Assembly (NCBI RefSeq): GCF_019160155.1 | Contig: NZ_JAFNIH010000021.1 | Coordinates: 1-45,532, forward strand | Length of the DNA: 45,532 bases | Direction: 5' to 3' | From: Pinisolibacter aquiterrae | Lineage (GTDB): Bacteria; Pseudomonadota; Alphaproteobacteria; Rhizobiales; Ancalomicrobiaceae | Shown: positions 8,835 to 16,864 of the stretch, piece by piece | Layout: each line of letters begins with the position of its first letter | Numbering within the stretch: the stretch's first letter is position 1 | Notes under the pieces: generated by a model | The model's database searches: none | What the model was told of the DNA's origin: nothing | The model's input: only the letters and a program-made list of their open reading frames with translations | Position numbers and translations under genes: made by a program

Positions 8835-10058
8835 ATGAAGTCCAGCGCAGGCGGTCCCCTGACCGGATTGAGGGTGTTGGAGATCGGCCATTTCGTCGCC
8901 GCTCCGTTCTGCACCCGCCTCCTCGGCGATCTCGGCGCCGACGTCATCAAGATCGAGCCACCGGGCGGGGATCCGGTCCGCCAATGGGGCGCGCAGGTCG
9001 ACGGACGGTCTCTCTGGTGGTCGATCCACGCCCGCAACAAGCGTTCGGTGGTCATGAATCTGAAGGCGCGGCGGGCGCCCGAGATCATCCTCGGCCTCGC
9101 CGCCGGATGCGACGTGGTGGTGGAGAATTTCCGTCCCGGCGGCCTCGAGCGGCTCGGCCTCGGCGACGAAGCCTTCCGCGCGGCGCGGCCGGACCTGATC
9201 CTCGCCCACATCTCGGGCTTCGGCCAGGACGGCCCCTATCGCGATCGCGCCGCCTTCGGCGTGATCGGCGAGGCGATGGGCGGCATCCGCCATCTGACCG
9301 ACCATCCACCCGGCACCTCGGACCTGCCGCCGGTGCGGGTCGGCGTCTCGATCGGCGACAGCCTCGCCGGCCTCTATGCCGCCTTCGGCATCGTCTCGGC
9401 CCTGTGGCAGCGCGACCGTCACGGCGGCGACGGCAAGGGGCGCAGCCTCGACGTGGCGCTGACCGATTCGATCCTCAGCCTGATGGAGGGCATGCTGGCG
9501 GAATACGGCCGTCTCGGCACGGTGCGCCAGCCGACCGGCTCGGCGATCCCGACCGCAGCCCCGTCCAACGCCTATCCGTCCGCCGACGGCACCTGGATCC
9601 TGATCGCGGCCAATTCCGAGCCGCTCTTCGCTCGTCTCTCGCGCCTGATCGGACGCCCGGACCTGACCGAGGATCCCCGCTTCGCGGGCAATCGCGCGCG
9701 CGTCGCCCATGCCGAGACGCTCGACGCGATCATCGCGGCCTGGACCCGGCGTCTTCCGGCCGAGGAGGTGACCCGGCGCCTGAACGAGGCGGACATTCCC
9801 AACACCCGGGTCTATACCGCCGCCGACTGCGCCGCCGACGTTCAGTTCCGCCATCGCGGCATGGTGCGCGAGGTGGAGGACCCGTTGCTCGGCCGCCTGC
9901 TCCATCCGGGCATCGTGCCGCACGTGCCGGAAGGGCCGGGGACGATCCGCTGGACGGGACCGGCCGTCGGCGCCCACACGGACGAGGTACTCCACGAGCT
10001 CCTCGGCCTGACGGCGACGGAGATTTCGAGCCTCAGAGACGAAGGAGCGATCGGATGA
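8835..10058 (+). CDS. CaiB/BaiF-type class III CoA-transferase
   Basis: The 407-residue protein opens with GGPLTGLRVLEIGHFVAAPF and GADVIKIEPPGGDPVR, the diagnostic N-terminus of class III CoA-transferases. NKRSVVMNLK, VVVENFRPGG and FGQDGPYRDR follow. DVALTDSILSLMEGM holds the likely catalytic aspartate region. These enzymes move CoA between acyl-CoA and a free acid via an aspartyl-CoA thioester. GGAGAGA (8820-8826) precedes the start. The stop overlaps the next gene's start (ATGA), implying translational coupling and consecutive steps: activation of a hydroxy acid to its CoA ester, then cleavage by the lyase. The substrate is unknown; 3-hydroxy-3-methylglutarate-like acids are a guess. Confidence 0.92.
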   Translation: MKSSAGGPLTGLRVLEIGHFVAAPFCTRLLGDLGADVIKIEPPGGDPVRQWGAQVDGRSLWWSIHARNKRSVVMNLKARRAPEIILGLAAGCDVVVENFRPGGLERLGLGDEAFRAARPDLILAHISGFGQDGPYRDRAAFGVIGEAMGGIRHLTDHPPGTSDLPPVRVGVSIGDSLAGLYAAFGIVSALWQRDRHGGDGKGRSLDVALTDSILSLMEGMLAEYGRLGTVRQPTGSAIPTAAPSNAYPSADGTWILIAANSEPLFARLSRLIGRPDLTEDPRFAGNRARVAHAETLDAIIAAWTRRLPAEEVTRRLNEADIPNTRVYTAADCAADVQFRHRGMVREVEDPLLGRLLHPGIVPHVPEGPGTIRWTGPAVGAHTDEVLHELLGLTATEISSLRDEGAIG

Positions 10059-10984
10059 GCGTGGCAAAGAGCGAACCCGTGACCCTCGTCGAAGTCGGAC
10101 CGAGGGACGGGTTCCAAGGCATCGGTCCCTTCATCCCGACCGAGACCAAGATCGACTTCCTGAAACGTCTGGCGGCGGCGGGCCTCGAGCGCATCGAGGC
10201 CGGCTCCTTCGTCAGCCCGACGGCGCTGCCGCAACTGCGCGACGTCGGCGCGATCGTCGCCGCCTGCCGGGAAATCCCGGGTCTCAAGCCCCAGTTCCTG
10301 GTTCCGAACGCGCGCTACGGCGCGACCGCGATCGAGGCGGGGGCCGAGGTGCTCGTCTTCGTCGTCTCGGTGTCGGAGGCGCACAATCGCTCCAACGTGC
10401 GGCGGCACCCCTCCGAGTCGGTCGGCGAGTGCGCCCGTCTGATCGCCGCCCGCCCGGCCGGCGTCGAGGTCCGCGTCGACGTGGCGACCGCCTTCGACTG
10501 CCCCTTCACCGGGCGCGTGGCCGAGAGCGACGTTCTCGATCTCCTCGACCGCCTCGTCGCCGTCGCGCCCGACGCGGAACTCTGTCTCTGCGACACCACC
10601 GGAAAGGCCACGCCCGATCACGTCGCCGCGCTCTTCGCGGCCGCCCGGGAGCGGTTCCCCGAGAAAGATCGATGGGCCTTCCACGCCCACGACACCTATG
10701 GCCTCGGCCTCGCCAACATCCACGCGGCCTGGCGCGTCGGCGTCACCATCTTCGACGCCGCCTTCGCCGGGCTCGGTGGCTGTCCCTTCGCGCCGGGCGC
10801 GACCGGCAACGTCGCGACCGAGGACGTCGTCTGGATGTTCCGGCAGATGGGCGTCGAGACCGGCGTCGACCTCGACGCGCTTCTGAGCGTCGCCCGTGAC
10901 GGCGCCCTCCTCCCCGGCGGGACGCCCGGCGGGCGCATCCGCGACGCGCTCGGCGATCGCGGGTCCCCGACCTGCGGCGCGTGA
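10055..10984 (+). CDS. Hydroxymethylglutaryl-CoA lyase family protein
   Basis: The 309-residue TIM-barrel lyase has the catalytic opening EVGPRDGFQ, the EAGSFVSP strand, CDTTGKATP, the metal-binding FHAHDTYGLGLANI, and the HMG-CoA lyase loop GLGGCPFAPGATGN with its conserved cysteine. Family members split 3-hydroxy-3-methylglutaryl-CoA, or related 3-hydroxyacyl-CoAs, to acetyl-CoA (or pyruvate) and a ketoacid. Its start overlaps the CoA-transferase stop by 4 bp, so both proteins probably act in sequence. The C-terminus is short and lacks obvious targeting signals. An alternative substrate such as a citramalyl-CoA-like ester cannot be excluded. Confidence 0.9.
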   Translation: MSVAKSEPVTLVEVGPRDGFQGIGPFIPTETKIDFLKRLAAAGLERIEAGSFVSPTALPQLRDVGAIVAACREIPGLKPQFLVPNARYGATAIEAGAEVLVFVVSVSEAHNRSNVRRHPSESVGECARLIAARPAGVEVRVDVATAFDCPFTGRVAESDVLDLLDRLVAVAPDAELCLCDTTGKATPDHVAALFAAARERFPEKDRWAFHAHDTYGLGLANIHAAWRVGVTIFDAAFAGLGGCPFAPGATGNVATEDVVWMFRQMGVETGVDLDALLSVARDGALLPGGTPGGRIRDALGDRGSPTCGA

Positions 10985-11014
10985 GGGATCGTCGATCGGA
11001 CGCGGCGACGGGCC

Positions 11015-11707
11015 TCAGGTGAAGAGGCTCATCCGCTCCAGGACGTCGTCGCGGCGCAGCATCCTGCGGATCACGCGGTCGCGCGACTGCTTGATGTGCT
11101 CGATGACGGCCCGCCGCGCCGCCGCGCCGTCGCGTTTGGCGAGCGCCTCGATGATCTCGTCGTGATCATGGGTGAGATTGCCGTCTTCCGCTTCGGTCAG
11201 GTCGGTGAAGAGGACGCGTTGGATCTCGTCGAAGGTCTGTTTCGTCGCCTTGACGATGCGACCGTTCTCGGAGGCCGAGGCGATCAGTTCGTGGAAGGAC
11301 TGATTGGACTGCATGAACACGCGATAGCTGGTCTTGTCGCCGACGACGAGCGTGGCGGAGGAGAGGCGGCGCATCTCCAGAACGTGCTCGTCGCGGATGT
11401 GCGGGGCCGCCAGTTCGGCGGCGGCCCCCTCGACGATCATCCGCATCTGAACGAGTTCGTGGAAGTCGCGCAGGGTGAGCTCGGTGACGGAATAGCCCCG
11501 TCGCGGAATGACCTTGACCAGACCGTCCTGCCGCAGTCGCGTCAGCGCCTCGCGCAAGGGGGAGGTGCTCACCTTGTAGCGCGCCATCAGGTCGGCCTCG
11601 TTGAACACCCGGCCCTGCGGGATCTCGCCGAGCACGATCGCGACGCGGAGATCCTCGTAGACCCTCTCGCCCAACGACATCCGATCCGTGGAACTCTCTC
11701 TGGTCAT
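11015..11707 (-). CDS. GntR-family (FadR/FCD subgroup) transcriptional regulator
   Basis: The 230-residue protein has an N-terminal winged helix (LGERVYEDLRVAIVLGEIPQ, then FNEADLMARYKVSTSPLREALTRL at about residues 37-62 and RRGYSVTEL) and an all-helical C-terminal FCD ligand domain with metal-site histidines (NQSFHELI, and THDHDEIIEAL). FCD regulators usually repress uptake and catabolism genes and are released by a carboxylate ligand. It lies 104 bp downstream of the transporter gene on the same strand, and the operon's promoter region is shared with the divergent aspartate-related operon, the likely targets. Its 3' end faces the lyase gene with only 30 bp between. Confidence 0.93.
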   Translation of the reverse strand: MTRESSTDRMSLGERVYEDLRVAIVLGEIPQGRVFNEADLMARYKVSTSPLREALTRLRQDGLVKVIPRRGYSVTELTLRDFHELVQMRMIVEGAAAELAAPHIRDEHVLEMRRLSSATLVVGDKTSYRVFMQSNQSFHELIASASENGRIVKATKQTFDEIQRVLFTDLTEAEDGNLTHDHDEIIEALAKRDGAAARRAVIEHIKQSRDRVIRRMLRRDDVLERMSLFT

Positions 11708-11811
11708 CGGGACTTCAGACTCCGGTTTTCCGAGCGGTTCGCGGCCGCCGGGGGGCCGGCGACCGCAAGGAACGGCGATCAGATTAGACGGCGGAGAGAT
11801 CGCGCCGCCAG

Positions 11812-13131
11812 CTAAACCGTACCGGGCGCGAAGAAGCGCCGCGTGATCAGGATGCGGAGAGCGGCGATCGCCGCGACGGCGCCCACCACGACGAGGCCGG
11901 CGGTGATGTCGCCGGTGCGCGTGGCGGCGACGCCGAGGGCGTAGGGAGCGAGAAAACCACCGAGGTTTCCGAACGAGTTGATGATGGCGATGCCGCCCGC
12001 CGCGGCGGTCCCGACGAACAGGCGATTGGGGAGCTGCCAGAAGATCGGGACGGTGGAATAGGCGGCGGCGAGCGCGAAGGCGAAGGCCACGACGGTGATC
12101 TCCAGCGAGCGATGGAGGGCACCGGCGACGACGCAGAACGCGAGCCCCGCGATCACGAGGAGGACGACGCCGAGGATCAACGGCCGCCCGGTGCGATCGG
12201 CGACGAAGCCGTTCAGGATCATGCCGGCCGAGCCGAGCAACGACGCGCCGGAGATGATCCAGCCGATCGTCGAAATGCCGGTGATGCCGGCCGTCCTGAT
12301 GATCGTCGGCCCCCAGAAGGCGACCGTCGCATTGGTGATCACGATGCAGAAATAGATGAAGGTGAAGAGCCACAGGCGGCGATCGCGCAGCGCCGACATC
12401 AGGTCGTGCTCCCGGTCGCCGAGCCGGGCGCGATCGCGCTCGAGGTCGTCGGCGACGATCTCGCGCTCGCGCTGCGTCAACCAATGGGCCTCGTCGAGCC
12501 GATTGGTCAGGTAGAACAGGCTGAACAGACCGATCAGCGCGGTCGGAATGCCTTCGACGATGAAGAGCCATTTCCAGCCCGACAGGCCGAGCCAAGTGTG
12601 CATCTCGCTCATGATGACGCCGGCGATCGGCCCGCCGAGGACGCCGGAGAGCGCCACCGAGGACATGAAGATGCCGAAGACCTTGGCGCGGCGATCGCTC
12701 GGGAACCACAGCGTCAGATAGAGGATGACGCCGGGAAAGAAGCCCGCCTCGAAGGAACCGAGCACGAAGCGCAGCAGATAGAACATCGTCGGGGTCGTGG
12801 CCACCGACATCAGCGCGCAGGTCACCCCCCAGCCGATCGCGATCCGCGCGATCGTGCCGCGCGCGCCGATCTTCTGGAGAAGAAGATTGCTCGGCACTTC
12901 GAACACGAGATAGCCGAGAAAGAAGATCCCCGCGCCGAGGCCGTAGACCGCCTCGCTGAACTTCAGCTCGTCCATCATCTGGAGCTTGGCGAAGCTGATG
13001 TTGACGCGGTCGACCCAGGCCATGACCCACAAGAGCATCAGGAGCGGGATGAGCCGAAAGGCGATTTTTCGGTAGATCGGGCCTGGATCACTGGTCGCGT
13101 CGACGGTCGCCGACGCCGCAATGCTGCTCAT
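11812..13131 (-). CDS. MFS transporter, anion:cation symporter (phthalate/tartrate permease-like) family
   Basis: The 439-residue membrane protein shows about 12 hydrophobic segments in two halves. The amphipathic entry RKIAFRLIPLLMLLWVMAWVDR and VNISFAKLQM are characteristic of the ACS family, as are the loops SDRRAKVFGI and VADRTGRPLILG. ACS members import organic anions (sugar acids, tartrate, phthalate, dipeptides, ureido acids such as allantoate) with H+ or Na+. The start chosen (MSSIAASATV) has GGGAGG upstream; an earlier in-frame start at 13185 lies in the promoter. It is divergent from the CapA/asparaginase/aspartase operon and cotranscribed with a GntR regulator, suggesting it imports that operon's substrate. 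Confidence 0.93.
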   Translation of the reverse strand: MSSIAASATVDATSDPGPIYRKIAFRLIPLLMLLWVMAWVDRVNISFAKLQMMDELKFSEAVYGLGAGIFFLGYLVFEVPSNLLLQKIGARGTIARIAIGWGVTCALMSVATTPTMFYLLRFVLGSFEAGFFPGVILYLTLWFPSDRRAKVFGIFMSSVALSGVLGGPIAGVIMSEMHTWLGLSGWKWLFIVEGIPTALIGLFSLFYLTNRLDEAHWLTQREREIVADDLERDRARLGDREHDLMSALRDRRLWLFTFIYFCIVITNATVAFWGPTIIRTAGITGISTIGWIISGASLLGSAGMILNGFVADRTGRPLILGVVLLVIAGLAFCVVAGALHRSLEITVVAFAFALAAAYSTVPIFWQLPNRLFVGTAAAGGIAIINSFGNLGGFLAPYALGVAATRTGDITAGLVVVGAVAAIAALRILITRRFFAPGTV

Positions 13132-13188
13132 GTTTCGAACCTCCCGGATTCTGCGGATGAAGAGGCGCGTCTGCGCTCCACTCATAAG

Positions 13189-13342
13189 GCATCAAAAAAA
13201 CTTTTATTGTCAACCAGGCTCCGTTCGAGCTCGACCTGAAATCCTGCATCCGCGGCACTCGATCGCCATCTTGTCGAAAATTCCGCGATTTCGCATTGAC
13301 TCGCATCCCGATTCTCCGCATTTCATGATGCATCAAAAAAAC
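13189..13342. promoter_or_regulatory. Shared divergent regulatory region with a repeated GCATCAAAAAAAC motif
   Basis: GCATCAAAAAAAC occurs exactly twice on the plus strand, at 13189-13201 and 13330-13342, each preceded by TCAT four bases upstream. The second copy forms a perfect palindrome TGATGCATCA (13326-13335). The first lies just downstream of a minus-strand TTGACA (13213-13208), where the transporter's -10 region would be; the second lies just upstream of the plus-strand operon's first gene. They are natural operator candidates for the GntR/FCD regulator. That pairing is inference. Confidence 0.5.
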
Positions 13343-13354
13343 ATGGAGATGGGA

Positions 13355-14458
13355 ATGCCTCACCACCCGGTTCTCGCCGCCGCAGGCGACATCGTGATCC
13401 GTCACAGGTTGTTCGACGATCGGGGGCCGGTCGACCCGGCGTACGAGCGCACGCTCGACTATCTCCGGCGGGACGCTCTGGTGTGGGGATCCTGCGAGGT
13501 TCAGTTCGGCCGGACCGGCTACCGGACCGACTCGCCGATCGCCTATCTCGCCGATCCCGCGATCGCCGTCGACCTCGGGCGCTGCGGTTTCGGCATCATG
13601 ACGGTCGCGACCAACCACACCTGCGACTTCGGCCCGGAGGTCTTCCTCGAGACGATCGGCGGGCTCGAGGCCGCGGGGGTCGTCACCGTCGGCGGCGGCC
13701 GCACGATCGACGAGGCGCTGGCGCCGAAGATCGTCGAGATCGAGGGGCTTCGCGTCGGCTTTCTCGCCGTTTCCTGCCTCCTGCCGCCGGGCTATGCGGC
13801 GACGGACACCCGGCCCGGCGTCGCGCCGCTCGAGGTCGATCAGTGGGTGGACCTCCATCCCATCATGCTGGCGACGGAGCCCGGGGCACCGCTGAAGGTG
13901 CGCAGCAAGGTGCGCCCGGCCGCCCTCGACCGGCTCACCGACGCGGTTCGCGCGCTGCGGCCCCTCGTCGACACGGTCGTCGTCAGCGTCCACTGGGGCT
14001 ACGGGGACGGCGATCCCCTGGCCGAATATCAACGCCCGCTCGGTCATGCGCTGATCGAGGCCGGCGCCGACATGGTGCTCGGCAATCACTCGCACAGCCC
14101 CGCCGGCGTCGAGACCCATCTCGGCAAGCCGATCCTCTACAGCCTCGGCAATCACATCGCCCAACAGGACCGGGCGAACGCCGATCCGCTGCAGAAGGCG
14201 ATCTTCGCACAGATCGACCCGTGGTCCCTCGTCTGCCGGATCGAGCTCGAGAAGGGCGGCGTACGGTCGATCGAGTTCCGCGCGACCGAATGCGACGCCG
14301 CCGGTCTGCCCATCCTGGTCGACGACGCCGCCGCGGCCCGTGTCGTCCTGGAGCGGTTCGGGCGGCTGTCGCGGACCATGGGAACCGAGGTGGCGATCGA
14401 CGATGCCCGGGCGGTCGCTCACTTCGGCGAGACGGCGCGTGTCGCGGCCGGGTCGTGA
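13355..14458 (+). CDS. CapA-family protein (PGA_cap, metallophosphatase-like fold)
   Basis: The 367-residue soluble protein begins PVLAAAGDIVIRHRLFDD and contains TVATNHTCDFG, VSVHWGYG, VLGNHSHSPAGVE and YSLGNH, the metal-site signatures of the CapA/PgsA group with a calcineurin-like fold. CapA is known from poly-gamma-glutamate capsule systems, but many bacteria carry it in catabolic clusters where its reaction is unknown. No signal peptide or membrane anchor is seen, so it is probably cytoplasmic. Several in-frame ATGs exist (13325-13355); the last has GGAG at six bases. As first gene of the asparaginase/aspartase operon it may hydrolyse an amide-linked acidic compound, which is inference. 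Confidence 0.8.
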   Translation: MPHHPVLAAAGDIVIRHRLFDDRGPVDPAYERTLDYLRRDALVWGSCEVQFGRTGYRTDSPIAYLADPAIAVDLGRCGFGIMTVATNHTCDFGPEVFLETIGGLEAAGVVTVGGGRTIDEALAPKIVEIEGLRVGFLAVSCLLPPGYAATDTRPGVAPLEVDQWVDLHPIMLATEPGAPLKVRSKVRPAALDRLTDAVRALRPLVDTVVVSVHWGYGDGDPLAEYQRPLGHALIEAGADMVLGNHSHSPAGVETHLGKPILYSLGNHIAQQDRANADPLQKAIFAQIDPWSLVCRIELEKGGVRSIEFRATECDAAGLPILVDDAAAARVVLERFGRLSRTMGTEVAIDDARAVAHFGETARVAAGS

Positions 14459-14504
14459 GACGGCCGGCTCCCTTCCCCGGCGAACCATGAGTGGCGGCTG
14501 AACC

Positions 14505-15518
14505 ATGTCCAAGCGCATTCTCGTCGTCTCGCTCGGCGGGACCATTTCCATGACGGCGACCGAGGCCGGCCTCGCGCCCAGTCTCGACGCCGAGGATCTG
14601 CTCCGGCGGATCCCCGAGGGCGCGGTGCCGGTGACGGTCGAGGACTGGTCGCCGATGAAGGTGCCGAGCGCCTCGCTGACCCTCTCCGACGTCGTCCGGG
14701 TCGCCGACGAACTCCGCCGCCGGTTCGGCGACGGCTGCGACGGGGCCGTGGTCGTCCAGGGGACGGACACGATCGAGGAGTCGGCCTTTCTCCTCGATCT
14801 CCTCGTTCCCGAGGATCGGCCGGTCGTCGTGACGGGGGCGATGCGAGGTCCCGACTGTCTCGGCGCCGACGGGCTCGCCAATCTCGCCGACGCCCTGCTG
14901 GTCGCGGCGGCGCCGTCGAGCCGGGGCCGGGGGACGCTGGTCGTCTTCGCCGGAGAGATCCACGCCGCCGAGGCGGTCCGCAAGACGCACACGCTGCGTT
15001 CGACCGCCTTCGTTTCGCGCCGGGGGCCCGTGCTCGGAGAGATCGTCGAGGGTGCCGTTCGTTTCCTCGTCCCGGCCGGACGCGCCGCCGCGATGCCGCC
15101 GATCGATCCCTCCCGCGCCATGCCGGTGGCGCTCGTCCGCTTCGCCCTCGACGCCGACGACCGGATGCTGAGGGCCCTGCCGGATCTCGGCTATCGCGGG
15201 CTGGTGATCGAGGGCGCGGGCGGCGGCCATGTCGCGGCCGGATGGATGCCGGCGATCCGCGATCTCGTTCGCGCCATGCCGGTGGTCCTGGCGAGCCGCT
15301 GCGCGGAGGGGCCGGTTCTGAGCCGCACCTACGGCTATCGCGGCTCGGAGGTCGATCTTCTCGCCGCCGGTGTCCTCGGCGCGGGGGATCTCGGCGGGCT
15401 CGAGGCGCGACTGCTGCTGACCCTCCTCCTGATGGCGGGCGGCACGAAGGACGAGGTCGAAGCCGAATTTCGGGCGCGCGTCGGCGCGGCCCATTTCAAC
15501 CGAGGGGCAAAATCGTGA
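14505..15518 (+). CDS. L-asparaginase/glutaminase family amidohydrolase, probably cytoplasmic
   Basis: The 337-residue protein carries both asparaginase signatures: VSLGGTISM (first catalytic threonine, residues 8-16) and VVVQGTDTIEESAFLLD (second catalytic Thr/Asp pair). VVTGAMRG and the C-terminal ASRCAEGPV follow. Family members hydrolyse asparagine, glutamine or related amides to the acid and ammonia. There is no signal peptide, unlike periplasmic type II enzymes. The stop overlaps the aspartase start (GTGA), so the aspartate formed would pass directly to ammonia removal. Activity on an N-substituted asparagine rather than asparagine is possible in this unusual operon. Confidence 0.9.
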   Translation: MSKRILVVSLGGTISMTATEAGLAPSLDAEDLLRRIPEGAVPVTVEDWSPMKVPSASLTLSDVVRVADELRRRFGDGCDGAVVVQGTDTIEESAFLLDLLVPEDRPVVVTGAMRGPDCLGADGLANLADALLVAAAPSSRGRGTLVVFAGEIHAAEAVRKTHTLRSTAFVSRRGPVLGEIVEGAVRFLVPAGRAAAMPPIDPSRAMPVALVRFALDADDRMLRALPDLGYRGLVIEGAGGGHVAAGWMPAIRDLVRAMPVVLASRCAEGPVLSRTYGYRGSEVDLLAAGVLGAGDLGGLEARLLLTLLLMAGGTKDEVEAEFRARVGAAHFNRGAKS

Positions 15519-16864
15519 ATCTCGAAGACGAAACGACGCGTGAGGAGCACGACACGCTCGGCCGGATCCGCGTGCCGGCGGACGCGCTCTACGGGGCGCA
15601 GACGGCGCGGGCGCTCGCCAATTTCGACGCCTCGCGCATTCCGATCGGACATTTCCCCGACTTCGTCCGCGCGCTGGCGCTGGTCAAGAAGGCGGCGGCA
15701 CGGGCCAACCGGCGTCTCGGCCGTCTGCCGGAGGCGCTCGCGGCGCCGATCGAGGCGGCTTGCGACGACGTCGCCTCCGGTCGGCATCGCGACGCCTTTC
15801 CGGTCGACGTCCTTCAGGGCGGCGCCGGCACCTCCTCGAACATGAACATGAACGAGGTCGTGGCCAATCTCGCGGCGGACCGGCTGGGCTCTCCGCGTGG
15901 ACGCTACGAGACGATCCATCCCAACGACCACGTCAACCTCTCCCAATCCACCAACGACGTCTATCCGACCGCCCTGCGGATCGCGATCCTGATCGGGAAC
16001 GAGCGGCTGCGCGACGCGCTCGCTCTCCTCGCCGAAGAGATCGAGAGCCGCGCCCGCGCCTTCGCCGAAGTGCGCAAGCTCGGCCGAACCCAGCTCCAGG
16101 ACGCGGTCGCGATGACCGTCGGGCAGGAGTTCCGCGCCTTCGCCGTCACCCTGCGGGAGGACGTGGCGCGGCTCGCGGAGGTCGGGGCGCTGCTGCGCGA
16201 GGTCAATCTCGGCGGCACCGCGATCGGAACCGGCGTCAACGCGCCGGAGGCGTTCGGCCGCATCGTGGTCGCCGAACTCGCCGAACTCACCGGCCTCCCC
16301 CTCGTCCCGGCGCAGGACCTCGTCGAGGCCTCCTGGGACACCGGCGGCATCGTCCTCTATTCGGGCATGTTGAAGCGGACGGCGATCAAGCTGTCGAAGA
16401 TCGCCAACGACCTCCGTCTCCTGTCGAGCGGGCCGCGCGGCGGGCTCGGCGAGATCCTGCTCCCGCCGATGCAGCCGGGGTCGTCGATCATGCCGGGCAA
16501 GGTCAATCCGGTCGTCCCGGAGATGGTGAACCAGATCGCGTTTCAGGTGATCGGCTCGGATCTCGTGGTGTCCCTGGCCTCCGAGGCGGCGCAGCTCCAG
16601 CTGAACGCGATGGAGCCGGTGATGATGTACAACGTGCTCACCTCCATCGACCTCCTGTCGCGTGGAAGCCGCGCGCTCGCCGAGAAGTGCATTCGCGGCA
16701 TCGCCGTCGATGCCGAGGCCTGCGCCCGTCACCTCGACCGCAGCACAGCCGCCGCGACCGAGCTCGTTCCCCGTCTCGGATACGCCAAGGCGGCGGCGAT
16801 CGCCCGGCGCGCGCTCGCGACCGGCAAGACCGTCGCCGAGGCTCTGGAGGAGTGCGAGGGATGA
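15515..16864 (+). CDS. aspA: Aspartate ammonia-lyase (fumarase/aspartase superfamily)
   Basis: The 449-residue protein has the superfamily blocks in order: GAGTSSNMNMNEV, NLSQSTNDVYPTA, the aspartase-type stretch VEASWDTGGIVLYSGMLKR, LSSGPRGGLGEI, and the signature GSSIMPGKVNPVVPEM with the catalytic serine. The WDTG..Y.GMLKR region matches aspartase rather than fumarase. It deaminates aspartate to fumarate and ammonia as a tetramer. A GTG start overlaps the asparaginase stop by 4 bp, and the next gene overlaps in turn. Relatives in this superfamily cleave N-substituted aspartates such as iminodisuccinate or ethylenediamine disuccinate, so a non-standard substrate cannot be ruled out. Confidence 0.88.
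   Translation: MNLEDETTREEHDTLGRIRVPADALYGAQTARALANFDASRIPIGHFPDFVRALALVKKAAARANRRLGRLPEALAAPIEAACDDVASGRHRDAFPVDVLQGGAGTSSNMNMNEVVANLAADRLGSPRGRYETIHPNDHVNLSQSTNDVYPTALRIAILIGNERLRDALALLAEEIESRARAFAEVRKLGRTQLQDAVAMTVGQEFRAFAVTLREDVARLAEVGALLREVNLGGTAIGTGVNAPEAFGRIVVAELAELTGLPLVPAQDLVEASWDTGGIVLYSGMLKRTAIKLSKIANDLRLLSSGPRGGLGEILLPPMQPGSSIMPGKVNPVVPEMVNQIAFQVIGSDLVVSLASEAAQLQLNAMEPVMMYNVLTSIDLLSRGSRALAEKCIRGIAVDAEACARHLDRSTAAATELVPRLGYAKAAAIARRALATGKTVAEALEECEG

Noticed and set aside
5776-8838. Long open frame over the Lrp and E1 genes
   Set aside because: Antisense to the Lrp gene and out of frame with the E1 gene, both of which have clear family matches.
13296-13324. TTGACT (13296) as the promoter of the CapA operon
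   Set aside because: No acceptable -10 element lies at 16-18 bp spacing; the start site cannot be assigned from sequence.
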